Shown: positions 27,763 through 35,204, counted from the stretch's first letter. The stretch is DNA of 64,000 nucleotides from DASQFD01 sp035633255 (GCA_035633255.1 DASQFD010000002.1:23643-87642), one strand, 5' to 3'. Notes: generated from the letters alone by a model not told the origin. Translations and numbers: made by a program.

Positions 27763-29315
27763 TGGCGGTCGTCGCGACCGCCGGTCACGTCGACCACGGG
27801 AAGTCGGCGCTGGTCCGGGCGCTCACCGGCATGGAGCCGGACCGGTGGGCCGAGGAGCGCCGCCGCGGGATGACCCTCGACCTGGGCTTCGTGTGGACCG
27901 AGCTCGCCGGTCGGCGGGTCGCCTTCGTCGACGTGCCGGGGCACGAGCGCCTCGTCGCCTCGATGCTCGCCGGCATCGGGCCGGTGGCGGGCGTGCTGCT
28001 CTGCGTCGCCGCCGACGAGGGCTGGATGCCGCAGACGGCCGAGCACGCAGCAGCGGTCGCGGCCCTCGGGCAGCAGGAGGTGCTCGTCGCGGTGACCCGG
28101 TCCGACCTCGCCGACCCGCGCCCCGCAGCCGCGGAGTCCGCCGCGCGGCTCGGCGCACTGGGCATCGACCCGCCCGCCGTCGTGGCGGTGAGCGCGGTGA
28201 CCGGGGCCGGCCTGCCGGCGCTGCGCGAGGCGCTTGCGGCGCTCGCGGCGCGGGTGGGGACGCCCCGTCCCGACGAGCCGGCGCGGCTCTGGGTGGACCG
28301 GTGCTTCACCGTGCGCGGCTCCGGGACGGTGGTCACGGGGACCTTGCCGACCGGCTCGCTCGGCACCGGCGATGCCGTGGACGCCTTCACGAGCACCGCC
28401 GGTGCTTCGGGCGGGTCGCTGGTGCCGCGCCGCGTGGTCGTCCGCGGCCTCCAGTCGTGCGGCGAACCGGTCGACCGGGTGGTCGGGCCGGCCCGGGTCG
28501 CCGTCAACCTGCGCGGGGTGGAGCGCGACGCGCTCTCCCGAGGCGACCGGCTCGCCGCCCCCGGGGCGGTGGCCCCGGGGGCGGTCCCGTCCGTCCGCGT
28601 CCGGCAGCTTCCGGGGCGCAACGGTGCCCCCGGTCGTGGCGAGCCGGGCGAGCCGACCAGGGTGGGTCAGGCGGACGGCATACCGGGTCCGCTCCCTCGG
28701 CACCTCACGTGGCACGTCGGCACGGCCTCGCGGCCGGTCAGCGTCTCCGTGCGCCCGGACGGCACCGCCCGGCTCCGGCTGCGCCGGCGAGACCCGCCGC
28801 TGCCGCTGGTGGCCGGGGACCGGGGGCTGCTGCGGGACCCGGGGCGCCACCTCGTCCTCGCCGGCGTCGTCGTGCTCGACCCGGACGAGCCGCACCGCCG
28901 CTCCGGCCCCCGTTCGGTCGGGGCTGCCCGCGCGGAGGAGGGCCGGTCGGCGGCGGGCGAGCCGGACCGGTGGGGGGCGGTCGAGCGCCTCCGGGCCTGG
29001 CTGGTCACCGCACCCCTCGCCGCCCCGACGGCGGAGGACCTGCGCGCCCTGGACCTTGCTCCGGCCGACCTCGCCGCGGCCGAGCGCGCCGGCGTCGCGG
29101 TCCGCCTCCACGGCGCCGTGGTCGCCCCGTCGACCGTCGAGGCGGTGCGGGACGCGCTCGCGCACCTCCCCGGTCCGTTCACCGTGGGGGAGGTCTGCCG
29201 GGCCGTGGGCACGACGCGGCGGGTCGTCGTGCCGGTGCTCGAGCGGCTCGACGCCCGGCACGTCACCCGCCGGCTCCCCGACGGCCGCCGGGTCCTTCGC
29301 GACGTCAGGCGGTGA
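27762..29315 (+). CDS. selB: Selenocysteine-specific translation elongation factor
   Basis: A 517-aa GTPase that delivers Sec-tRNA to UGA codons flagged by a SECIS hairpin. G1 is GHVDHGKS (8-15), DVPGHE (57-62) is G3, and VAVTRSDL supplies G4 (T-R-S-D rather than N-K-x-D). Winged-helix repeats form the C-terminus, ending RHVTRRLPDGRRVLRDVRR. It is about 100 aa shorter than E. coli SelB, mostly in the domain 4 region. Its end overlaps the convergent LGFP gene by 11 bp. Confidence 0.95.
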   Translation: MAVVATAGHVDHGKSALVRALTGMEPDRWAEERRRGMTLDLGFVWTELAGRRVAFVDVPGHERLVASMLAGIGPVAGVLLCVAADEGWMPQTAEHAAAVAALGQQEVLVAVTRSDLADPRPAAAESAARLGALGIDPPAVVAVSAVTGAGLPALREALAALAARVGTPRPDEPARLWVDRCFTVRGSGTVVTGTLPTGSLGTGDAVDAFTSTAGASGGSLVPRRVVVRGLQSCGEPVDRVVGPARVAVNLRGVERDALSRGDRLAAPGAVAPGAVPSVRVRQLPGRNGAPGRGEPGEPTRVGQADGIPGPLPRHLTWHVGTASRPVSVSVRPDGTARLRLRRRDPPLPLVAGDRGLLRDPGRHLVLAGVVVLDPDEPHRRSGPRSVGAARAEEGRSAAGEPDRWGAVERLRAWLVTAPLAAPTAEDLRALDLAPADLAAAERAGVAVRLHGAVVAPSTVEAVRDALAHLPGPFTVGEVCRAVGTTRRVVVPVLERLDARHVTRRLPDGRRVLRDVRR

Positions 29316-30855
29316 TCGTGCCGCCCTCGAAACGGCAGGTGGAGGCCCCGCCGGACGTGGTCGTGTCGGTCAGTGGGAAGCCGTACGAGCCGCCGGGCCC
29401 ACCCGCTGCGTTCCACGCCGTGAGGACCGCCCCGGTGACGCGGTACGCCGGCTTGCCACTGAGTGCCCACAGCCCGCCGCCCTGGACAAAGCGTTGCCGC
29501 GCCCCGCCTGAGATCGACGTCTGCGCCTCGGTGGGGAAGCCGAGCACCCCGCCCTCCCGGCCGGCCCGGCGCCAGCCGTCCCAGAACACGCCCACCACCC
29601 GCTGGGTCGTCGTGCTCGTCGAGTCGGTGATGGCGCCCTTCTGGAAGGTCTGGATCCACCCACGTCCGTTCTGGAGCGAGGTGTAGGGCCCGGTCGGGAA
29701 GCCGAGCACCCCCTTCTCCCGCCCGGCGACGCGCCAGACGTCCCACCGGATTCCCCAGACCGACTGCGTCGACGTCGCCGTCGAGTCGGTGATGGCGCCC
29801 CGCTGGAAGGTCTGGACCCAGCCGTTCGTCACGTCGGCGCGCGGGCCGGTGGGGTAGCCGAACCGGCCCTTCTCCCGGCCCTCCCGGGCCCAGACGTCGT
29901 ACCGGATGCCGGAGACGACCTGCGTGGATGTCGAGGCGCTGTCGGTGATGGCGCCGCGCTCGAACCGCTGCAGCCACCCGCCGTCGGTGAGGCCGCCCTG
30001 CCGCTCGGCGGTCGGGTAGCCGACCGCCGAGGCGCCGCCCGCGCCGCGCCACGTCGAGGTGACGAAGCTCGTCATCGACACCGCGCCGGTGCCGCTCGTC
30101 CAGTAGATCGACCCGCCCTGGTAGGTGACGTAGCGACCGCGGCCGTCACCGACCGACCGCTCCGGCCCGGTCGACGCGCGCAGGTAGGAGCCCTGCTCCC
30201 CGAGGCTGCGGTACCTGCTCGAGATCGCACCCCATGCCGGCAGGCACGGCGCGCTGTGCTCGGCCGTGGAGTTGTCCGACAGCGAGGTCGTCGAGCAGTT
30301 CGTCCACCTGTAGGGCGCCACGCAGCTGACGACCCGGCAGTGCACGCCGCCGCTGCACGCGACCTGGGTGTTGCACTGGCCGTAGCGGAAGGCGTTGCAG
30401 CACACCCGCCGCTGGTCACAGGTCGCCGTGGAGCCGCTGCCGCAGCTGCAGTTCCAGCACTTCCTGTCGCAGATGCCGTCCGCGCAGCCGCTGGTGCACC
30501 CGGTGCACCTGGCGTTGCAGTCCACGATGTAGCGGTAGCCGCCGCCGCACCATGAGCTGTCCGCGGCCTTCCACCAGCCGGCGGTGAAGCTGCCCGGCGG
30601 GCAGGCGTTGACACCCTTGGTGATGGTGCAGCAGAACACCGTGTAGCCGCCGCTGGCCGTGTTCGCCGGCCCGCAGATCGTCCGGTATGCCGTCTGCGGC
30701 CGCAGCGCGTACGCCTTGGGGTCCGGGACCAGCGCGGACCCGGCCACCGCCACGCCGGCGAACAGCTCCCGTCGGCCCGGGCGCCAGCGCGTGGCGAGCC
30801 GGGTCAGCACCCCGGCCACACCGGTCGGTGCGACGGCCTCGTCGAGTGACGTCAC
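29305..30855 (-). CDS. Exported methylamine-dehydrogenase-light-chain-like protein fused to LGFP repeats
   Basis: A 516-aa predicted secreted protein. GRRELFAGVAVAGSALV (residues 27-43) is a twin-arginine-type signal. Residues ~58-205 are extremely Cys-rich (22 Cys), with CPPGSFTAGWWKA and CGGGYRYIVDCNARC resembling the light chain of methylamine dehydrogenase (CPPGTKLATASW... and YRDCCG), whose Trp pair forms tryptophan tryptophylquinone. Trp94/95 and Trp184 are candidate equivalents (inference). Residues ~275-510 are five LGFP-type repeats (YPTGP, LGFPTGP...QRFxxGAITDS), a cell-wall-associated module in actinobacteria. It is last in the mau-like operon; no heavy chain or MauG is nearby. Confidence 0.7.
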   Translation of the reverse strand: MTSLDEAVAPTGVAGVLTRLATRWRPGRRELFAGVAVAGSALVPDPKAYALRPQTAYRTICGPANTASGGYTVFCCTITKGVNACPPGSFTAGWWKAADSSWCGGGYRYIVDCNARCTGCTSGCADGICDRKCWNCSCGSGSTATCDQRRVCCNAFRYGQCNTQVACSGGVHCRVVSCVAPYRWTNCSTTSLSDNSTAEHSAPCLPAWGAISSRYRSLGEQGSYLRASTGPERSVGDGRGRYVTYQGGSIYWTSGTGAVSMTSFVTSTWRGAGGASAVGYPTAERQGGLTDGGWLQRFERGAITDSASTSTQVVSGIRYDVWAREGREKGRFGYPTGPRADVTNGWVQTFQRGAITDSTATSTQSVWGIRWDVWRVAGREKGVLGFPTGPYTSLQNGRGWIQTFQKGAITDSTSTTTQRVVGVFWDGWRRAGREGGVLGFPTEAQTSISGGARQRFVQGGGLWALSGKPAYRVTGAVLTAWNAAGGPGGSYGFPLTDTTTSGGASTCRFEGGTITA

Positions 30856-31376
30856 GGCATACCTCCAAGGCGGCGGAGCGTGTCGGCGTCGGTGACCCGC
30901 AGGGTACGGACCACCTCGGCGGCGCGCGGCACCAGCGCCATCCGCCGGGAGTGGTCGCCGATGACGGTGAACAGGCAGAAGGCGCGCCCGCCCAGGGAGA
31001 AGAAGTGCTGGCAGGCGCTGCGCGGCGGCAGCTGGCGCGGCATCCGCTCGAAGCCGAACTGCGAGGGCGCGAGCCGTGGCATTCCGACCTTCGCGAACAG
31101 TCCCGTGTCGGCGAGCGACGCGTCGTACTCCACGAGGGCGACGAAGACGTCGTCACGGCCGAGTGCCGGCAGCACGCCGCCGCCGAAGTCCCCGCGCTCC
31201 TCCGGCAGGGCGATGGTCGCGACGTGGACCACCGGGTGGGGCGTGTCGACGAGCGCCCGGGTGCGCGCCCCGTCGGCGGGCGCGTCGCCCGTGGCGCCCA
31301 CCGGCACCGGCCGTCGGCGGATCGCCGCGGTGAAGCCCCGCGGCGGGGTGACCGCCAGCCCGAAGCCTCCGGTCAT
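30852..31376 (-). CDS. Conserved-looking protein of unknown function in the mau-like operon
   Basis: A 174-aa soluble protein without signal peptide or membrane segment. Visible features are a hydrophobic strand HVATIALPEERGDFGGG, FVALVEYDASLADTGLF, and a C-terminal stretch with SACQHFFSLGGRAFCLFTVI followed by a helix VVRTLRVTDADTLRRLGGM. I recognise no family. The ATG at 31376 overlaps the stop of the selenoprotein gene, and its own stop overlaps the GTG of the LGFP gene, so it is firmly embedded in the operon and probably serves the same process. Confidence 0.75.
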   Translation of the reverse strand: MTGGFGLAVTPPRGFTAAIRRRPVPVGATGDAPADGARTRALVDTPHPVVHVATIALPEERGDFGGGVLPALGRDDVFVALVEYDASLADTGLFAKVGMPRLAPSQFGFERMPRQLPPRSACQHFFSLGGRAFCLFTVIGDHSRRMALVPRAAEVVRTLRVTDADTLRRLGGMP

Positions 31377-32071
31377 GCCACGACCCCCGTTCCCGCGGCA
31401 GCCACCAGGGCTGCCGCTGCCAGTCCCAGAGCGGCCCGCGCCACCGCGTCGGCCCGCGGGGCGCCGCGCTCGAGCCGCTCGAAGACCCGGTGCAGCGACT
31501 CGCGGTCCAGCACCCGGCGCAGTGTCAGCGACGGCAGGGCGCGGACGAGCCCGAAGACCGCGCCGAGGAGGGCACCGACCCGCACGTCCCCGCCGAGTGC
31601 GGCGAGCAGCACGACGGCGTACGTCGTCGCGCTGGTGACGATGGTGACGAGCCCGAAGCCGAGCTGGGCCCCGAAGCCGACGCCGTAGACCACGCCGCGG
31701 TAGCGCCCGATCCACGCCTCGTCGACCTGACGCCGCCAGGACGGCAGGCGCGCACCGCCGATCCCGAGGTCGAGCGCGAGCCCGACGAGGAGCAGGACGG
31801 CCACGGCGACCAGCGCGACGGGGGACGCCCGCCAGGCGTCGGGCACCAGCGCACCGAGCAGCCCCGCGAGGGCACCCACCGTCAGGCCGCCGGCGAGGGA
31901 GCCGAGGAGGTATGCCGTCGTCGTGACCCCCCAGCGGTTGGCGCGGGCCCGCTCACCGAGCGGGCTGATGCTCGAGAGCATCGACTCGCCTCAAGGGGAC
32001 CACGTCGCGCGGACCGCCGCGACGATGGCCATCGGGACGCCGAGGAGGAGCGCCAGGGTCGTCGTGCTCAC
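31373..32071 (-). CDS. Predicted membrane selenoprotein (in-frame TGA read as Sec) of the mau-like operon
   Basis: Read through one TGA (31993-31991), this is a 232-aa membrane protein with Sec at residue 27. Before the TGA: GTG start at 32071, then a hydrophobic helix TLALLLGVPMAIVAAVRATW; the context is W-S-P-Sec-G-E-S-M-L. After it come four to five helices to the stop at 31373. I recall actinobacterial homologues with WSPCG...SML, i.e. Cys at this place, and SPC also marks the redox Cys in helix 1 of CcdA/MauF/DsbD proteins. No other Cys is present. A SECIS-like hairpin lies 34 nt after the TGA. An in-frame ATG at 32092 is an alternative start. Without readthrough one gets a 26-aa peptide and an orphan ORF from 31981. 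Confidence 0.8.
31947..31965 (-). promoter_or_regulatory. SECIS-like hairpin of the selenoprotein mRNA
   Basis: On the minus strand GCCCGCTC-GGT-GAGCGGGC is a perfect 8-bp stem with a GGU triloop; the first loop G is the 34th nt after the UGA. Bacterial SECIS elements carry a G(G)U apical loop at roughly 16-37 nt. A second hairpin, GATGCTC-TC-GAGCATC (31982-31967), lies between it and the UGA. Confidence 0.72.
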
Positions 32072-32978
32072 CGCGGCACCTCGCCGTTCCATGGTCGGGC
32101 TGCTCGTAGAGGCTGGGGTGGCCGGGCGTGATGCCGGCCCGGAGGAGCTCGCTGTCGACCCGGGTGAGGTCGTCGCGCTCGCCGCGGTCGACGAAGCCGG
32201 TCGGGTCGCTCGTGTCGCCGGCGTGGTGGCCGCCGTGGCCCGGCTGGTGGCCGTGGTGGGGGGACCCGGTCACGGCACCGGGACCGCTGCGCCCGGCCGC
32301 GGCGCGGGCGTCGGCGGCCTCCTCGACGGCCTGGGCCAGCAGGTCGCGCACCTGCGGCCACGTCGTCGCCGATCCCTCACCGGTGACCTGGCCGGCCTCG
32401 ACGAGGATGAAGTAGGGCGAGCCCGGGACGTCGTAGTCGGTCCACGCGCCCGAGGACTGCAGCACCTCCAGGCGGTCACCGGCCAGCCGCCGCAGCGCGG
32501 CCGGGCTCTCGTCCTGCGGGCCCTTGGCCACGACGACGAGCCGTGCCCCGCCCGGTATGCCGGGGAGCTCGGGGGCGGTGAAGTCCTCCCAGAACGTCTG
32601 GCACACGCTGCACCCGGTGGTGAGGAAGGCGAGCAGGGTCCTGCTGCCCGGACCGTGCACCTCCACGGTGGTGGCGTCGCCGGCCAGTGTGGTGCCGACG
32701 ACGTCGTGAGAGCCGGGGCCGCCCTGCCGGGTGGCCGGGACGACCCCCCGCTCCAGCTCGACGGCCACCGGCCCCGACGCCGAGCCGGCCGGGGGCGCCG
32801 ACGTGGCCCCCGCAGTAGCGCCGTCCTCGGCCGCCTCGCGTTCGAGGTCCAGCCCGGCGCCGAGGTCGTGCAGGGCGCGCAGGATCAGGGCGTGGCTCCG
32901 CAGCAGCCCGAGCACGACCACCCCCAGCAGGAGGATGGCCACCCCCTCAGCGACGACGACGGCGGTCAGGATGCTCAT
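31953..32978 (-). CDS. MauD-like membrane-anchored thioredoxin-fold protein
   Basis: A protein of up to 341 aa. One N-terminal helix (about residues 5-25) anchors it, a linker rich in Ala/Gly follows, then a thioredoxin-like domain with TTGCSVCQTFW (Cys123, Cys126) and VPGSPYFILVEAGQV (cis-Pro loop). MauD is needed for light-chain disulfide formation in methylamine dehydrogenase. A His-rich stretch (about residues 240-260) follows. The ATG at 32978 overlaps the mauE stop. The frame stays open about 120 bp into the next gene; a TGA at 32070-32068 that would give the usual 4-bp overlap is in another frame, so the C-terminus is uncertain. Confidence 0.78.
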   Translation of the reverse strand: MSILTAVVVAEGVAILLLGVVVLGLLRSHALILRALHDLGAGLDLEREAAEDGATAGATSAPPAGSASGPVAVELERGVVPATRQGGPGSHDVVGTTLAGDATTVEVHGPGSRTLLAFLTTGCSVCQTFWEDFTAPELPGIPGGARLVVVAKGPQDESPAALRRLAGDRLEVLQSSGAWTDYDVPGSPYFILVEAGQVTGEGSATTWPQVRDLLAQAVEEAADARAAAGRSGPGAVTGSPHHGHQPGHGGHHAGDTSDPTGFVDRGERDDLTRVDSELLRAGITPGHPSLYEQPDHGTARCRGEHDDPGAPPRRPDGHRRGGPRDVVPLRRVDALEHQPAR

Positions 32979-33505
32979 CCGCGGCGCACGCTCCGCACCG
33001 ATGCCGGGGTGGTGGTCGGCCGGACCGCGAGGACCTGCCACGCCAGGAACGCGACGAGAGCCGCCGCGACCGCGAGGGCGAGCGCACCGGCGGGACCGAC
33101 GCGCCACCACGACGCGGCGGGTGGCGCCGCCGCGACACCCAGGGCCACCGCGGCGAAGAGGGCGGTGACGAGCAGGTGCGAGGCAGTGGGCGGTGTGTCC
33201 GCCTTGCCGAAGCAGCCACACGACGCCACCACACCACCACGCCGCAGCGCGACCGCGACGAAGGCGGTGAACACGGCATACGTTCCGGCGAGCAGGAGCG
33301 CGGTCACCCGGCCGGGCGCCACCGGGGAGGCCACGCCGACGGCGCACTCGGCACCGGCCAGCGCCCGCACCGGACCGCGAGCGGCGGGGAGGCCGACGGA
33401 CCGGAGCGCGGCGAGGACGGTCGTCGGGTCGAGCACCTTCGGTGCACCCGCGACGACCAGCAGCGCTGCGGCGGCGAGGAAGGGTGCCGCCAGTCCGGTC
33501 CCCAT
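32975..33505 (-). CDS. MauE/DoxX-like membrane protein
   Basis: A 176-aa protein with four hydrophobic helices and the CGCFG motif (Cys96, Cys98) in VVASCGCFGKAD, the hallmark of MauE-type proteins (vitamin-K-epoxide/DoxX-related fold). MauE acts with MauD in maturing methylamine dehydrogenase. It heads the five-gene minus-strand operon. The ATG at 33505 has no ribosome binding site but a TACCCT -10 ends 6 nt upstream, so the mRNA is probably leaderless. It is divergent from nuoA2 over 82 bp. Confidence 0.83.
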   Translation of the reverse strand: MGTGLAAPFLAAAALLVVAGAPKVLDPTTVLAALRSVGLPAARGPVRALAGAECAVGVASPVAPGRVTALLLAGTYAVFTAFVAVALRRGGVVASCGCFGKADTPPTASHLLVTALFAAVALGVAAAPPAASWWRVGPAGALALAVAAALVAFLAWQVLAVRPTTTPASVRSVRRG

Positions 33506-33511
33506 GCGGGG

Positions 33512-33517
33512 AGGGTA
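33512..33517 (-). promoter_or_regulatory. Candidate -10 (TACCCT) of the mau-like operon
   Basis: On the minus strand TACCCT ends 6 nt before the mauE-like ATG. It shares the 82-bp divergent gap with the nuoA2 promoter. Confidence 0.45.
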
Positions 33518-33575
33518 GAGGAACCCGTGGCCAGGCGCAGCGATTCGCCGCCCGGGCGCGAACGCGTGGCGGGGC

Positions 33576-33581
33576 TAGGCT
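33576..33581 (+). promoter_or_regulatory. Candidate -10 (TAGGCT) of the second nuo cluster
   Basis: TAGGCT ends 6 nt before the nuoA2 ATG at 33588, with no ribosome binding site; predicted leaderless. Confidence 0.5.
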
Positions 33582-33587
33582 CGCTCC

Positions 33588-33947
33588 ATGTCGGGCTACC
33601 TGGCCGCCGCGGGGGTGCTGCTCGCCGGTGTGCTCCTCGTCGTCGCCGCGCTCGTGGCGCGCTGGCTGCTCGCGCCGCGGGCCGCAACCCCCGCGAAGCG
33701 GACGACCTACGAGTCGGGGGTCGACCCGGTCGGCGAGGGCTGGGCGCAGAGCCAGGTGCGCTACCTCGCCTTCGCCTTCCTCTACGTCGTGCTCGCCGTC
33801 GACGCGGTCTACCTATTCCCGTGGGCGCTCGTGCTCCGCGACGCCGAGCTGGGGCTCGCGTCGCTGGTCGAGGTGGTGATCTTCCTCGGGGTCGTGCTCC
33901 TCGGGCTGGTCCACGCCGCCCGCAGGGGGCTGCTGCGGTGGCTGTGA
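33588..33947 (+). CDS. nuoA2: Complex I subunit A, second copy
   Basis: A 119-aa membrane subunit with three helices. The conserved loop reads YESGVDPVGEG, so the Cys of the usual YECG is Ser here, and the helix motif reads VLAVDAVYLFPW in place of FDIESVFLYP with the Asp retained. This divergence from nuoA (494-862) indicates an old paralogue, not a recent duplication. It heads the reduced nuo cluster and diverges from the mau-like operon. Confidence 0.9.
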   Translation: MSGYLAAAGVLLAGVLLVVAALVARWLLAPRAATPAKRTTYESGVDPVGEGWAQSQVRYLAFAFLYVVLAVDAVYLFPWALVLRDAELGLASLVEVVIFLGVVLLGLVHAARRGLLRWL

Positions 33948-34558
33948 CCGACCTGCCGACGCCGCGGGTGGGGCCGCTCGCCGAGCACGCGCCCAAGCCC
34001 ATCCGGGTGGTCCTGAACTGGGGCCGGCGCTACTCGCTGTGGGTGTTCAACTTCGGGCTGGCGTGCTGCGCCATCGAGTTCATCGCGACCTCGATGGGGC
34101 GCCACGACTTCATCCGGCTCGGGGTCATCCCCTTCGCCCCGGGGCCGCGCCAGGCCGACCTGATGATCGTGTCCGGCACGGTGACCGACAAGATGGCGCC
34201 GGCGATCCGGCGGCTCTACGACCAGATGCCCGAGCCGAAGTACGTGATCTCCTTCGGCGCCTGCAGCAACTCCGGCGGCCCCTACTGGGATTCGTACTGC
34301 GTCACCAAGGGCGTCGACCAGCTGATCCCCGTCGACGTCTACGTCCCGGGCTGCCCGCCGCGCCCGGAGGCGCTGCTGCAGGGGATCCTGCGCCTGCAGG
34401 AGAAGATCGCAGCCGAGCGCGTGGGCGCCGGTGCCATCGCCGCCCGTCAGCCGGGGCGGCAGGGCCGGTATGCCGCGCACCGCACCGCGAGCGCCGCCGA
34501 GGTCACCCGGCCGCCGGTGTCACGGCCACCCGTGGACGCCGGCCCCGGCGCGGCTTAA
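33944..34558 (+). CDS. nuoB2: Complex I subunit B, second copy
   Basis: A 204-aa subunit with all four N2-cluster ligands: Cys41-Cys42 (LACCAIEF), Cys107 (GACSNSGG) and Cys137 (PGCPPRPE). It should therefore still pass electrons to quinone, normally together with NuoD. The GTG at 33944 overlaps the nuoA2 stop (GTGA); a GTG at 33938 is also in frame. The next nuo gene lies 1045 bp downstream, because a toxin-antitoxin pair and unrelated DNA intervene. Confidence 0.93.
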   Translation: MTDLPTPRVGPLAEHAPKPIRVVLNWGRRYSLWVFNFGLACCAIEFIATSMGRHDFIRLGVIPFAPGPRQADLMIVSGTVTDKMAPAIRRLYDQMPEPKYVISFGACSNSGGPYWDSYCVTKGVDQLIPVDVYVPGCPPRPEALLQGILRLQEKIAAERVGAGAIAARQPGRQGRYAAHRTASAAEVTRPPVSRPPVDAGPGAA

Positions 34559-34614
34559 CGTCGCCCGAATTGGGGCGGCCGGGGAGGCCATGAGCACGAG
34601 GGCCCAGCCCGTTG

Positions 34615-34644
34615 TTGGCGAGGAGCCCTTCATCTGGCTAGAGT
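34615..34644 (+). promoter_or_regulatory. Promoter of the second toxin-antitoxin pair
   Basis: TTGGCG (34615-34620) and TAGAGT (34639-34644) are 18 nt apart. The -10 ends 7 nt before the antitoxin ATG at 34652, predicting a leaderless mRNA. Confidence 0.55.
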
Positions 34645-34651
34645 TGTGGCT

Positions 34652-34936
34652 ATGACGGTGTCCGAGCAGATGGCATTGGCGGAGGTGAAGAACCGCCTGT
34701 CCGAAGTGGTCGACCACGTGGAGCGGGAGCACGGCAGGGTCGTGATCACCAAGCACGGACGCCCCGCAGCGGTCCTGCTGAGCGTCGAGGATGTCGAGTC
34801 GTTGGAGGAGACCCTCGACGTCCTGAGCAGCGAGCCGCTCCTTGCCGACATCCGTGAGGCCCTGGGCGAACGAGCGCACACCCCACCACAGCCCATGGGC
34901 AAGGACGAAGCGCTCGACCTGTTGAGCCGCCGGTGA
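34652..34936 (+). CDS. Phd/YefM family antitoxin, second copy
   Basis: A 94-aa antitoxin with the family pattern LAEVKNRLSEVVDHVEREHG, then VVITKHGRPAAVLLSVEDVE. The ATG at 34652 fits the leaderless promoter; a GTG two codons upstream (34646) is in frame. Its stop overlaps the toxin GTG (GTGA). It sits between nuoB2 and nuoC2, so the module was probably inserted into the nuo cluster. Confidence 0.88.
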   Translation: MTVSEQMALAEVKNRLSEVVDHVEREHGRVVITKHGRPAAVLLSVEDVESLEETLDVLSSEPLLADIREALGERAHTPPQPMGKDEALDLLSRR

Positions 34937-35202
34937 GCGAGTACCGGATCACTTGGTCCGGTCCGGCCCGACGAGCCCTGCAGCGCATTCCGGAGAAGGT
35001 CGCCACCGCCGTGATCGAGTTCGTCTACACGTCGCTGTCCGCCAACCCCCAGCGCGCGGGCAAGCCACTTACACTCGGGCTCGCGGGCCTGCACTCCGCC
35101 CGCCGCGGCGACTACCGCGTCGTGTACGCCATACAGGACGCCCAAGGAACCGTCGAGATCGTCGCGATCGAACACCGAGCCGACGTCTACAGGCGCAGGT
35201 AG
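34933..35202 (+). CDS. RelE/ParE family toxin, second copy
   Basis: An 89-aa toxin paralogous to the one at 24884-25150: both share RRGDYRVVYAIQD / HRGDYRVVYEIRD and end IEHRADVYRRR / IDHRAHVYRSR. The start is GTG at 34933 overlapping the antitoxin stop. Expected activity is mRNA cleavage on the ribosome, neutralised by the antitoxin. Confidence 0.87.
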   Translation: MSEYRITWSGPARRALQRIPEKVATAVIEFVYTSLSANPQRAGKPLTLGLAGLHSARRGDYRVVYAIQDAQGTVEIVAIEHRADVYRRR

Positions 35203-35204
35203 GA

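Noticed and set aside
31373..31981. An independent 202-aa membrane protein starting at ATG 31981 with a separate 26-aa peptide upstream
   Set aside because: This is the standard reading if TGA is a stop. It leaves the conserved-looking W-S-P helix orphaned, and the hairpin with a GGU loop plus adjacent Sec machinery favour readthrough. I keep it as the null hypothesis.
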